DNA from: an uncultured Bacteroidia bacterium
Lineage (GTDB): Bacteria; Bacteroidota; Bacteroidia; Bacteroidales; UBA932
DNA: 64,000 nucleotides
Assembly (NCBI GenBank): GCA_902788175.1
Contig: CADAJF010000009.1
Location: 1 to 64,000 of the forward strand
Reading direction: 5' to 3'
A model generated the notes under the pieces. It saw only the letters and a program-made list of their open reading frames with translations. It was not told where the DNA came from and did no database searches. How positions within the stretch are numbered: the stretch's first letter is position 1; every line of letters begins with the position of its first letter. This document shows positions 24,908-33,086 of this stretch, in pieces. The translations under genes and the position numbers were made by a program.

Positions 24908-25894
24908 ATGGATATAGACCTGCTGGCCAAAATGGTGAAGGAAGTGGTGATGGACCACGACAACGTGACCCTGCCCGGGGTGGGCAGTTTTGTTGCGGAG
25001 TTAGTGCCCGCCGCTTTTGCAGACCGCGGCTATACCATCCTGCCTCCCTACAGGCGGCTGTTTTTCTCGCCCAAACAGGGGGAGGACACCCTTTTGGCGG
25101 ACTTTTACGCCAGCGCCAACCAAATCTCCCAGCCGGACGCCACTCGCATCCTGGAGGAATTCCTCTCAGAGATGAAGGACGTCCTGAAGGTGCGCAAGAC
25201 CATCGTCTTCCCGGGCCTTGGCCGCCTGAGAGCCACCAGGGAAAACCATTTCTTCTTTGTGGCCGATGAAGACCTGGACATCTATCCCGCAGGTTTCGGC
25301 TTGCAGCCCATCTCCCTGAAAACCCACGAGGAGACCAGGGAGGAAGTGGCCCAGGCAGTGGCTTCTCTGGCGGAAATCCTGGAAGTCCCGAAGGAGGAAG
25401 AGCAGGAGATGGCCGGTCAAGCCGGCCCTGACGAAGCAGAAGCCGGCCCTGACGAAGCAGAAGCCAGCCATGACGAGGCGGCTCCTGTTTCTGAACCGGA
25501 GCCCGTGGTTGAGCTAGAGCCTGTCCTTGAGCCTGAACTAGAACCCGAACCTGTGCCTGAACTAGAACCCGAACCTGTGCCCGAACCTGAACCCGAACCG
25601 GTGTCGGTGCTGGAACCCGCTCCCGAGCCTGTCATTCCCGGCCCCGACCGGGAATCTCCGGCGGAAGAGATGGCCGGTCAAGCCGGCCCTGACGAGGAGA
25701 AGGCCGGCCATGACGAGGCTGCTGCTGCTCAGGAGGCGCCAAGGAGGCGGCGGTGGTGGATCTGGGTGCTGGTGGGTATCGTCCTCCTGCTGGTACTGCT
25801 TGTTGCTGCATGGATGCTGCTGGGCCGCCTGGCCCCCGAGTGGCTGGATTCCTTCCTGTATTCCGCCGAAGAACTGGAAATTCTTTATTCATAG
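24908..25894 (+). CDS. CCDC81-type HU-domain membrane protein with repeat-rich linker
   Basis: A 328-residue protein. Residues 1-60 and about 70-125 match the two prokaryotic CCDC81-like HU domains seen in Bacteroidota ([12 protein letters not shown] and [12 protein letters not shown], each with a GxG turn). A long acidic low-complexity linker follows (about 160-275), with Glu-Pro-x-Glu repeats and Ala/Gly/Glu/Asp-rich repeats. Then come a basic stop-transfer segment, one transmembrane helix ([19 protein letters not shown]) and a short C-terminal tail. Related proteins carry a C-terminal SPOR domain and probably link DNA or envelope structures; no SPOR domain is present here. The linker is partly encoded by palindromic repeat units, listed separately. 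Confidence 0.82.
   Translation: MDIDLLAKMVKEVVMDHDNVTLPGVGSFVAELVPAAFADRGYTILPPYRRLFFSPKQGEDTLLADFYASANQISQPDATRILEEFLSEMKDVLKVRKTIVFPGLGRLRATRENHFFFVADEDLDIYPAGFGLQPISLKTHEETREEVAQAVASLAEILEVPKEEEQEMAGQAGPDEAEAGPDEAEASHDEAAPVSEPEPVVELEPVLEPELEPEPVPELEPEPVPEPEPEPVSVLEPAPEPVIPGPDRESPAEEMAGQAGPDEEKAGHDEAAAAQEAPRRRRWWIWVLVGIVLLLVLLVAAWMLLGRLAPEWLDSFLYSAEELEILYS
25406..25476. repeat. Palindromic repeat unit plus 21-bp tandem copies inside a coding gene
   Basis: The core GAGATGGCCGGTCAAGCC continues into GGCCCTGACGA (25406-25434). TGGCCGG and its complement form a hairpin around TCAAG. Two 21-base tandem copies of the type AGCAGAAGCCGGCCCTGACGA follow (25435-25476). The frame stays open throughout, encoding the [16 protein letters not shown] part of the linker. 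Confidence 0.8.
25631..25717. repeat. Second palindromic repeat cluster inside the same coding gene
   Basis: It begins GTCATTCCCGGCCCCGAC and ends its first unit with CGGGAATCTCC (25631-25659; inverted ends ATTCCCGG/CCGGGAAT). The 29-base unit also seen at 25406 then recurs exactly (25667-25695), followed by a GGCCGGCCATGACGA piece. The GTCATTCCCGG...CCGGGAATCTCC form resembles REP elements found between genes in many bacteria, here in frame. Confidence 0.8.
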
Positions 25895-25897
25895 AAA

Positions 25898-26638
25898 ATG
25901 GTATCTGTCAACCGCGAAGGATATAAATTCTACCAGGATATCTGTATCCCGTGCTACCAAACGGACAAACATGCCCTTTTAAGGCCGGCCGCCTTCATGG
26001 ACCTGGCCCAGGAAATCGCCTGCCAGGCTGCCCAGCAGCTGGGATTCGGCTATGATGCCCTGCATGCCCACCACACCGCGTGGGTGCTGAGTCGCTTGCA
26101 CATCCGCTTCAGCGGCCCTGTCCGCTGGTGGGATACGGTCCGTCTCTACACCTGGCATAAAGGACTGAAAGGCCTCTTTTTCCTGCGCGACTTCTCCCTC
26201 CTGGACCAGACAGGGGCGTGCCGCATCTGCGCCACCAGCTCCTGGGTGATGATTGATGAACTTACCCGCCACCTGGCGCGTCCGAATGAACTTTCCCCCC
26301 TCCTGGCCCCTTCCTGTGAGGTAGAGGACGCCCTGGAGGAACCTGCCCCCAAACTCTCGATGCCCCCTGCAATGGAACCGGCCGGAGAACACCGGGTTGC
26401 CTGCTCGGACCTGGACTTTGTGGGCCACGCCAACAATGCCCGCTACATGCTTTGGGCCATGGACTGCCTCCCCCCGGAAGAGATGGACCGTCCCGTCAAG
26501 GAGGTATTCATCAACTTTCACAAGGAAACCAAGTTGGGGGAGAGCGTGCAGCTTTTCAGGCTTCAGGATGGGAATACATGGTATGTGGAAGGCCGCCTGG
26601 ACGGGAAAGCCTGTTTTTCAGTAAAAATGGAATTTTAG
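25898..26638 (+). CDS. Acyl-ACP thioesterase
   Basis: A 246-residue cytosolic enzyme with two hot-dog domains, of the FatA/FatB-like bacterial family. It hydrolyses acyl-ACP and ends fatty-acid elongation. The first domain has the pattern CYQTDKHALLRPAAFMDLAQE and WVLSRLHIRF; the second contains SDLDFVGHANNARYMLWAMD, where the Asn-Asn/Tyr-Met pattern after a His is typical. Length is usual for bacterial members. It starts 3 bases after the HU/CCDC81 gene and precedes a Nudix gene by 7 bases. Confidence 0.9.
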   Translation: MVSVNREGYKFYQDICIPCYQTDKHALLRPAAFMDLAQEIACQAAQQLGFGYDALHAHHTAWVLSRLHIRFSGPVRWWDTVRLYTWHKGLKGLFFLRDFSLLDQTGACRICATSSWVMIDELTRHLARPNELSPLLAPSCEVEDALEEPAPKLSMPPAMEPAGEHRVACSDLDFVGHANNARYMLWAMDCLPPEEMDRPVKEVFINFHKETKLGESVQLFRLQDGNTWYVEGRLDGKACFSVKMEF

Positions 26639-26645
26639 CCTCTAT

Positions 26646-27236
26646 ATGGTAGATCTTTTATATCCCCCGGAGCCGGCTCCGCTCTATCCCCGCCCTTCCA
26701 TCCACCATCCCGGACGCCCCAGCTTTCCCAAAGGGGAGATGCTTCCGCTGGTAGAACCCGGCGGGCTGGTGTACGGCCAGGCCACGCGGGAGTGGTGCCA
26801 CGGCGGCAGTATGGCGCTGCATCCGGTGGTTCATCTCCATATCCTGGACCGTTTAGGCCGCCTTTACCTCCAGAAGCGATCGGCCAGCAAAGACCTTCTT
26901 CCCGGCTACTGGGATACGGCGGTGGGCGGCCATGTGAGCTATGGGGAGCAGGCGCTGGAGGCCCTGTACCGGGAGGCCGCGGAGGAACTGGGTCTGCATG
27001 CCTTCCTCCCCGTCCCGCTGGACCACTACACCTACGACACCGGCCGTGACCTTGAGTGGGTGCTGGTATTTGCCATGATCGGCCACCCGGAGCTCAAGCC
27101 GGACCCGGCCGAAGTCTCGGAAGGGAAGTGGTGGACGCCCGAGCAGCTGGACGCCGCCCTGGGGAAGGGCATCCTCACGCCCAATTTCGAGAGCGAGTTT
27201 GCGCGCATCCGCCAGGCTTTGTATGCACTCCTGTAG
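26646..27236 (+). CDS. Nudix hydrolase
   Basis: A 196-residue protein with an exact Nudix box: GHVSYGEQALEALYREAAEELGL fits Gx5Ex7REUxEExGU (about residues 96-117), which binds the metal and cleaves nucleoside diphosphates linked to another group. The surrounding fold (WCHGGSMALHPVVHLHILD and GYWDTAVGGH) is like isopentenyl-diphosphate isomerase-type and YfcD-type Nudix proteins. The N-terminal 45 residues (PPEPAPLYPRPSIHHPGRP) are Pro-rich and unassigned. It is in an operon with the thioesterase gene. Confidence 0.9.
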   Translation: MVDLLYPPEPAPLYPRPSIHHPGRPSFPKGEMLPLVEPGGLVYGQATREWCHGGSMALHPVVHLHILDRLGRLYLQKRSASKDLLPGYWDTAVGGHVSYGEQALEALYREAAEELGLHAFLPVPLDHYTYDTGRDLEWVLVFAMIGHPELKPDPAEVSEGKWWTPEQLDAALGKGILTPNFESEFARIRQALYALL

Positions 27237-27271
27237 GAAATCCCCGCAAAAAACCGTATCTTTAGAACCTG

Positions 27272-28819
27272 ATGGCAAGCGATATCGATAAATTCGTACA
27301 CGACCAACTGTCGGTATGGCCGGCGGTAGCGGCCAAGTACAGGGCGCTCAAGAGTGCCCGTACGCGTACGCTGCCGCTGCGGGGTATCCTGGTTACGCTC
27401 CAGTCCAACCCCGGCCGCTTGCCCGTCTTCGACCACGGCTGTCCGCTGTGTCAGGAGAACCACATGGAGCACCAGCACACCCTGCCCTTTGAAGGCCGCA
27501 AAGGCCGCAAATACCACATTCTGGTAAACAGGGCGCCCATTTTCCCCAATCACCTGGTCATTACCCGGGACGTCCACGCCCCGCAAACCATCTGGCACCG
27601 CTTCCCGGACATGCTGGACCTGGCCGCCCAGCTGGATCATTACGTAGTCTTTTACAACAGCCCCAACAGCGGCACCTCCGTTCCGCAGCATGCGCATTTC
27701 CAAGCCTGTCCCAAGGGATATATGCCCCTGGAGCGGGTGGCAGAGCGCCTGCTTCGCACCGTAGCCGCAGGCATCCAAACCCCGGAACTGGACTTGCTGG
27801 CAGATGTCCGCGATGCCCGGCTGTACCATTACAAGCGCTTCAACCGTGGCATCTTCATGCTGCGCGCGCAAACGGCCAAATCCATGGCCAAACTGTTTTA
27901 CCGCCTGCTGGACTGCCTGAACCTGGTGGCAGAGGAGACGGAGCCCCGCTTCAACGCCCTCACCTATTGCAGTGAAGGGGAGTACCGCGCAGTGGTCATG
28001 CTCCGGAGTGCCTCGCGCCCCCGCTGCTATTATGCCCAAGGCCAGGAGCACTACGGGATATCTCCAGGTGCGGCCGATATGGCCGGATTCGTGGTAGTCC
28101 CCGAAGAAGAAGACTTCGACCGCCTGGATGCCTCTGTCCTGGAAGGGATTTATGACGATGTCACGCTCTCAGAAACGGACGAGCAGCACCTTCTGTGGCG
28201 CCTGGTACGCACCCAGCCCCGTGTAGAGGTGGGCATTTGCGCCGCTCAGCAGATAGATTTCGAGATCATCTCGGACGGGGCCGGTCCCCAGCGGGTAACC
28301 CACCGGGAAGGAAAGATAGACTATAACGGCGTCCTCTATGACCAGCTGGTCTTCGAGGCCGTCACCATTTCCACCCTCTTCGCCGAACCCTCGTTCATCC
28401 TGTATAACGGAAGCGAGACCGTGCGCTATGCCGGCACGCTCAAGTTCATCGCCTCCCGCGGAAAGGTCCAGGCAGTGAACATCCTTGGCGCGGAGGATTA
28501 TCTTCTCAGCGTCATCTCCCTTTTGCCGGAATCCGCCCGCCAGGAGCAGATTCTTCAGCTCCGGAGCTCCCTGATGGAAAAACTGGCCCTTCGGCAAAGC
28601 GGCAAGCGCCCTTTCATCGGCCCGGATTTTGTGAGCACGCCGGAGGTGGTAACTTGGCTGGAGCATCGGCCTCCCGGGGAGGAAAGCCAGCAGGCGCCGG
28701 TGCATGGCCTTTTTGATGTCTGCGCAGGGGAGCACTGCCGGCCCTATCCCGGCCTTACCCCCGCAGCGGATTCCCACGCCAGGAGCGTGATAGACAAAAC
28801 CTGGGGACAAACTTTATAG
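27272..28819 (+). CDS. DUF4922 (HIT-like) protein with truncated SpoIID/LytB-like C-terminal domain
   Basis: A 515-residue protein in two parts. Residues 1-305 match DUF4922, a HIT-superfamily phosphorylase-like family: GCPLCQENH and the HIT core SVPQHAHFQ. Residues from about 311 (QPRVEVGICAAQQIDFEI) match the start of SpoIID/LytB domains, including EDYLLSVISLLP and FDVCAGEHCRPYPGLTPAA. The frame then stops after KTWGQTL, where SpoIID domains normally continue for about 150-200 residues with the C-terminal SHGxGxCQxGA core. The end is therefore missing, and murI starts only 3 bases later. No signal peptide. It is the first of a run of genes linked to peptidoglycan (murI, namZ). A TATCTTTA box lies 8 bases before its start. 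Confidence 0.82.
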   Translation: MASDIDKFVHDQLSVWPAVAAKYRALKSARTRTLPLRGILVTLQSNPGRLPVFDHGCPLCQENHMEHQHTLPFEGRKGRKYHILVNRAPIFPNHLVITRDVHAPQTIWHRFPDMLDLAAQLDHYVVFYNSPNSGTSVPQHAHFQACPKGYMPLERVAERLLRTVAAGIQTPELDLLADVRDARLYHYKRFNRGIFMLRAQTAKSMAKLFYRLLDCLNLVAEETEPRFNALTYCSEGEYRAVVMLRSASRPRCYYAQGQEHYGISPGAADMAGFVVVPEEEDFDRLDASVLEGIYDDVTLSETDEQHLLWRLVRTQPRVEVGICAAQQIDFEIISDGAGPQRVTHREGKIDYNGVLYDQLVFEAVTISTLFAEPSFILYNGSETVRYAGTLKFIASRGKVQAVNILGAEDYLLSVISLLPESARQEQILQLRSSLMEKLALRQSGKRPFIGPDFVSTPEVVTWLEHRPPGEESQQAPVHGLFDVCAGEHCRPYPGLTPAADSHARSVIDKTWGQTL

Positions 28820-28822
28820 GGT

Positions 28823-29581
28823 ATGGCAACTATCGGCATATTTGATTCCGGCAGCGGAGGCCTTTCGGTCTATCGGGAGCTGATAAAGGTGCTTCCGAAG
28901 GAGCAGTATCACTACTTCTCCGACAACGCCCACTGCCCTTACGGCGAGAAGTCCCCCCTCTATATCCGCCGCCGGGGCCGCTACATCACGGAATTTCTCC
29001 TGGACAAAGGGGCCGATATCATTGTCGTTGCCTGCAACACCGCCACAGCCGCCGCCATCGCCGCCCTCCGGGCCGATTACCCGGACGTTCCCTTCGTTGG
29101 GATGGAGCCCGCCGTGAAGCCCGCCGCCCTGGGAACGCAAAGCGGCGTGATAGGTGTTTTGGCAACGGCCGGCACCCTGAAGGGTTCCAAATACCTGAAC
29201 ACCCGCGGCCGCTTCGAAGACGACGTAACCATAGTGGAACACGTGGGGCAGGGTTTTGTGGAACAGGTAGAAACCGGCATCCTGGACGGCCCGGAGGCCG
29301 AATCTATCGTTCGCGCATCGCTGGAACCGCTGCTTCGCGCCGGCGCTGACACAATAGTGCTGGGCTGCACGCACTATCCCTTCCTTCAGCCGCTCATCGA
29401 GCGCCTCTCGGGGCCGGGGGTGCGGGTTATCGATCCCGCTCCCGCTGTTGCCCGCCAGACGGTCCACGTGCTGGAGCAGCGGGGCGTTCCGACTGGCCAG
29501 GGACCTTTCTCCGTCCAGCTGCATGCTTCCGGAGACCCGTCTCCTTTGAACCGTATTTTTTCACTGATCACCCATGAATAA
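28823..29581 (+). CDS. murI: Glutamate racemase
   Basis: A 252-residue cytosolic enzyme that makes D-glutamate for peptidoglycan. It starts MATIGIFDSGSGGLSVYREL, carrying the first active-site Asp-Ser, and has VVACNTATAAA with the first catalytic Cys (about residue 74) and VLGCTHYPFLQP with the second Cys and His (about 185). Length is normal. It starts 3 bases after the truncated DUF4922-SpoIID gene and overlaps namZ by 8 bases. Confidence 0.96.
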   Translation: MATIGIFDSGSGGLSVYRELIKVLPKEQYHYFSDNAHCPYGEKSPLYIRRRGRYITEFLLDKGADIIVVACNTATAAAIAALRADYPDVPFVGMEPAVKPAALGTQSGVIGVLATAGTLKGSKYLNTRGRFEDDVTIVEHVGQGFVEQVETGILDGPEAESIVRASLEPLLRAGADTIVLGCTHYPFLQPLIERLSGPGVRVIDPAPAVARQTVHVLEQRGVPTGQGPFSVQLHASGDPSPLNRIFSLITHE

Positions 29582-30830
29582 GATGAGAATCGCAACGATA
29601 GGGCTTTCGCTGGCCCTCTGGCTTGGCCTGGTGCCTCTCCTGCAGGCGCAGGTGCTCACCGGCGTGGACGTGTTGGAGCGCGACGGCTTTGAGCAGCTCC
29701 AGGGCAAGCGAGTGGGCCTGGTAACCAATCCCAGCGGCGTAAACCGGCAGGTCCGTTCCACGATCGACCTTCTGCACGAGGCCCCGCAGGTGAATCTGGT
29801 GGCGCTCTTCGGCCCGGAACATGGTGTCCGGGGGGATGCCTATGCCGGAGACCACGTTGCCTCCGGCAAGGACGCCCGCACCGGCCTTCCCGTCTATTCG
29901 CTTTACGGCAGCACCCGCGAGCCCACGGCCGCCATGCTCAAGGGGATAGACGTGATGGTCTATGACATCCAGGACGTGGGCGTACGCTGCTATACCTTCA
30001 TCTCTACGCTGGGCCTGGTGATGCGCGCCTGCGCCCGGGCCGGGGTGGAAGTGATGGTGCTGGACCGCCCCAACCCCCTGGGCGGCAACAGGGTGGAGGG
30101 TCCGCTGGTACGCGACGGCTACTACTCCTTCGTAAGCCAGTACCACATTCCCTTCCTCTATGGCCTCACGGTGGGGGAACTGGCCATGCTCATCAACGAA
30201 GAAGGGCTCAACAAAGGCCAGAAAGGGGATCAGGAGCATCTGAAATGCCAATTAAGCGTAGTCCCCATGGAAGGATGGCACCGCTGGATGCGCTTCCCGG
30301 ACACCGGCCTTCCGTGGATCCTTCCCTCGCCCAACATCCCTTCCGTGGAAAGCGCCCTGTGCTACGGCTCGTCGGGCATCTGCGGAGAATATGGCTACCT
30401 GAATACCGGCGTGGGCTACACCATTCCCTTCCAGACCTTCGCCGCCGAATGGATCAACGCCGATTCCCTCAAGGACCGCCTGGACAGCTACGGCCTTCCC
30501 GGCGTAGCCTTCCGTACCATCCACTACAAACCTATTTCCGGCTCGCTCCAGGGCAAGCTGGTGCATGGCGTCCAGTTTTTCTTCACGGACTTCGAGGCGG
30601 CCCCCGTTTCGCTCCTTCAGTTCTATGTAATGCAGGCTGTCCAGGAGCTTTGGCCCGCCCATAATCCGCACCCGCTGAAAAAGACCCGGATGCTGGATAT
30701 TGTCTGTGGTACGGATTATGTAAGGACTCAATTTGGAAAGCGAATGAAAGCGGCCGATATCGTTGATTTCTGGAACAAGGATACCGAAGCTTTCAAGGCG
30801 CTCTCCCAGCAATACTACTTATACGATTAA
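29574..30830 (+). CDS. namZ: Exo-beta-N-acetylmuramidase NamZ (DUF1343)
   Basis: A 418-residue secreted protein with a signal peptide (IGLSLALWLGLVPLLQAQ) and the DUF1343 family pattern: TGVDVLERDGF, KRVGLVTNPSGVNR, LFGPEHGVRGDA and VMVYDIQDVGVRCYTFIS, then RPNPLGGNRVEGP. The family was shown to be exo-beta-N-acetylmuramidases (GH171) that remove MurNAc from cell-wall fragments, so this protein probably recycles wall material. It overlaps murI by 8 bases, a neat pairing of wall synthesis and wall salvage. Confidence 0.92.
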   Translation: MNKMRIATIGLSLALWLGLVPLLQAQVLTGVDVLERDGFEQLQGKRVGLVTNPSGVNRQVRSTIDLLHEAPQVNLVALFGPEHGVRGDAYAGDHVASGKDARTGLPVYSLYGSTREPTAAMLKGIDVMVYDIQDVGVRCYTFISTLGLVMRACARAGVEVMVLDRPNPLGGNRVEGPLVRDGYYSFVSQYHIPFLYGLTVGELAMLINEEGLNKGQKGDQEHLKCQLSVVPMEGWHRWMRFPDTGLPWILPSPNIPSVESALCYGSSGICGEYGYLNTGVGYTIPFQTFAAEWINADSLKDRLDSYGLPGVAFRTIHYKPISGSLQGKLVHGVQFFFTDFEAAPVSLLQFYVMQAVQELWPAHNPHPLKKTRMLDIVCGTDYVRTQFGKRMKAADIVDFWNKDTEAFKALSQQYYLYD

Positions 30831-30849
30831 CGCTAAAAACTAAGATGCT

Positions 30850-32271
30850 ATGAAAAGGATTTTGACCTTTGCCGCCTCCATGACGCTGGCCTTTGCTATG
30901 TTCATGGCACCTGATATGCAGGCTCAGTCCCGCTCCGGTAACAGCGGCACCACCCGTTCCACTTCGGGCAGTACCACTTCCCGCTCCTCGGGCAGCACGG
31001 CTACCCGCTCCTCTGCCAGCAGCGCCACCCGCTCCAGCGGCAGCGCTGTCACCCAGCAGCAGGACACCCGCAGAAGTACCGGTACTTCCACCACCTCTTC
31101 CCGTTCCACTTCGGGCAGCGGCACCACTACGTCCCGCTCCTCCGGCAGCACCACCACCCGCTCCAGCGGCAGCGCTGCCACCCAGCAGCAGGACACCCGC
31201 AGAAGCACCGGCACCACCACCACTTCTTCCCGTTCCACTTCCGGCAGCACCAGCACTTCCAGCTCCCGTTCTTCCGGCACCACCACCCGCTCCAGCGGCG
31301 AAACTGTCCGTGCCTCGGGAGACAACGGCAGCAGCGTGAGCAGCAGCGGATCGGCCCGCTCTTCCAGCTCGGCCACCAAGAACTCCGGTACTGTCACCGG
31401 CTCCACCGCACGCTCTTCCAATGTGAGCCGCAGCGGCCTAAGCTCCACTGTGGTCCAGGCAGAGAACGTGGTGAAGTCCACCTACCGGGACGAGGGTTAC
31501 AACTACCGCTACCAGGACGATATGCGCGTGGATGACCGGCACAATATGTACCGCATCCCTCCCCGCCAGCGGGATCCCATGCCCTGGGACCGTCCCGGCT
31601 ACTTCTGGGGAGACCATCCGCACTACTACGGATACCGCATCCACAGCCTGCCTCCTTCCTGGCGCCGTATCAGCCACTGGGGCATCGACTACTACTTCCA
31701 CAACGGTATCTACTACCGTCCCTTCGGAGGTGCGTACATCGTCTGCCGCCCGCCCTTCGGCACTCCGCTGGAGGTTGCCATCGACAGGGCCATTTTCCGC
31801 CTGGTGCGTTTCGCCTACTACTGCGACACCTACCGTACTTATAGCCGTACCTTCGACTATTACAACGTCATTGCCCGGCAGAACCTCATCATTGCCCAGC
31901 AGAACGCCCGCCTCATAGCCCAGAACAACGCCATGGCCATCAATGCCAACCGCGCGCTCACGGCCTATGAACTGGCAGAGAAACTGGGTCTGGTCCAGAG
32001 TTACGCCTACGCCAACTCCGAGTACTTCTACCAAGACGGTGTCTTCTACAGCGTCTCGGCCTCGGGAGTCTATTCCACCATCGTGCCTCCGGCCGGTGCC
32101 CTGGTCACCTCCCTGCCCGATGACTACGAGATTATCGTCATGAACGGTATCGAGTACTACATGGTGGACAACACCGTATATCGCACCACCCTCTTCGAAG
32201 GCCAGCCCTACCTGGAGGTCCTTGGACAGATGTACGGAAGCCTTTACAATCAGTACAATGTTTACCGTTAA
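30850..32271 (+). CDS. Ser/Thr/Arg-rich secreted protein with DUF6515-like domain
   Basis: A 473-residue exported protein: signal peptide (about 1-25), a low-complexity Ser/Thr/Gly/Arg region (about 26-195), a Tyr-rich segment (about 215-300) with GIDYYFHNGIYYRPFGGAYIV, and a C-terminal part with NGIEYYMVDNTVYR. The Tyr-rich GIxYYxxxGxYY pattern is typical of DUF6515-type Bacteroidota proteins, whose role is unknown. The Ser-rich region has the look of an O-glycosylated or wall-associated stalk and contains a 43-codon tandem duplication. Its stop shares one base with the next start codon (TAATG). Confidence 0.75.
   Translation: MKRILTFAASMTLAFAMFMAPDMQAQSRSGNSGTTRSTSGSTTSRSSGSTATRSSASSATRSSGSAVTQQQDTRRSTGTSTTSSRSTSGSGTTTSRSSGSTTTRSSGSAATQQQDTRRSTGTTTTSSRSTSGSTSTSSSRSSGTTTRSSGETVRASGDNGSSVSSSGSARSSSSATKNSGTVTGSTARSSNVSRSGLSSTVVQAENVVKSTYRDEGYNYRYQDDMRVDDRHNMYRIPPRQRDPMPWDRPGYFWGDHPHYYGYRIHSLPPSWRRISHWGIDYYFHNGIYYRPFGGAYIVCRPPFGTPLEVAIDRAIFRLVRFAYYCDTYRTYSRTFDYYNVIARQNLIIAQQNARLIAQNNAMAINANRALTAYELAEKLGLVQSYAYANSEYFYQDGVFYSVSASGVYSTIVPPAGALVTSLPDDYEIIVMNGIEYYMVDNTVYRTTLFEGQPYLEVLGQMYGSLYNQYNVYR
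31036..31293 (+). repeat. Tandem duplication of a 129-bp coding unit
   Basis: Two adjacent units (31036-31164 and 31165-31293), each beginning AGCGGCAGCGCTG and containing CACCCAGCAGCAGGACACCC. They encode 43-residue copies with the SAxTQQQDTRRSTG marker. The copies differ at several third positions, so the duplication is not very recent. Confidence 0.8.
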
Positions 32272-33056
32272 TGCATATGATCGTTAAGAATACTTACCTC
32301 CCCGGCCGGATCGCCGGGGGGGTATTTTGCGCTTTACTCTTTTTGGCAGCAGCCTGTTCAACGGCCCAAAAGACTGCCAAGGCCCCGCTGGTGGGTATCT
32401 CCAGCGCCCGTTCCTCGGCCGGCTCTACGCAGCTGGGATCGGCTTATTCGGAGGCAGTGGGAAAGGCCGGGGGTATCCCGGTGGTCGTTCCCGTCGTCCG
32501 TAGCCGGGAAGAGGCCGATGCAGTGCTTTCCAGTCTGGACGGCATCGTATTCTCCGGCGGCGAGGATGTGAATCCCGCCTGGTACGGAGAGGAAATCCTG
32601 AACGAGACCGTCCGCATGGACTCCGTGCGGGACCGCAGCGACAGCCTGCTTGCCCGCGCTGCCATCGCCAGCGGCAAGCCCATCCTGGGCATCTGCCGCG
32701 GAGAGCAGCTGATGGGCATCATGCTGGGCGGCTCGCTCTTCCAGGACATTCCCACCCAGATTCCTGAGACAGTGGGCCACAGCGGCGGCGCCTTCCACAT
32801 GATAGGCGTTCAGAAGGGGAGTGTGCTCTACCGCCTTTTCGGGCAAGATTCCCTGAGGGTCAATTCCTACCATCACCAGGCGCTGAAGGCCGTCCCCGAG
32901 GGTGTCCGTGTCACCGCCTACAGCCCGGAGGGCGTGGTGGAGGCCTACGAGACAGATCAGGTCCTCGCGGTGCAGTTCCACCCGGAAAAACTCCTGCAGC
33001 AAGGAGAGCTGATGTGGCTCCAATTCTTCAAGGAGTTTGTGGGCCGCTGCCGCTAG
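32271..33056 (+). CDS. C26-family gamma-glutamyl hydrolase-like lipoprotein
   Basis: A 261-residue class-I glutamine-amidotransferase-fold hydrolase, PuuD/C26 type. The nucleophile elbow GICRGEQLMGIMLGG carries the Cys, and VQFHPEKLLQQ the catalytic His with Glu two residues on. DGIVFSGGEDVNPAWYGE is the usual family signature. Unusually it begins with a lipoprotein signal (GVFCALLFLAAACSTAQ), so it should sit in the envelope, while most family members are cytosolic. A plausible role is cleavage of gamma-glutamyl bonds in peptides or wall fragments outside the cytosol; that is inference. Start shares one base with the preceding stop. Confidence 0.87.
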   Translation: MHMIVKNTYLPGRIAGGVFCALLFLAAACSTAQKTAKAPLVGISSARSSAGSTQLGSAYSEAVGKAGGIPVVVPVVRSREEADAVLSSLDGIVFSGGEDVNPAWYGEEILNETVRMDSVRDRSDSLLARAAIASGKPILGICRGEQLMGIMLGGSLFQDIPTQIPETVGHSGGAFHMIGVQKGSVLYRLFGQDSLRVNSYHHQALKAVPEGVRVTAYSPEGVVEAYETDQVLAVQFHPEKLLQQGELMWLQFFKEFVGRCR

Positions 33057-33073
33057 CGCCTTCTTTTTTTCAC

Positions 33074-33081
33074 TATCTTTG
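33074..33081 (+). promoter_or_regulatory. prfB promoter -7 box
   Basis: TATCTTTG matches TAnnTTTG and ends only 5 bases before the prfB start codon, which would place transcription start at or beside the ATG. Confidence 0.6.
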
Positions 33082-33086
33082 CACCC

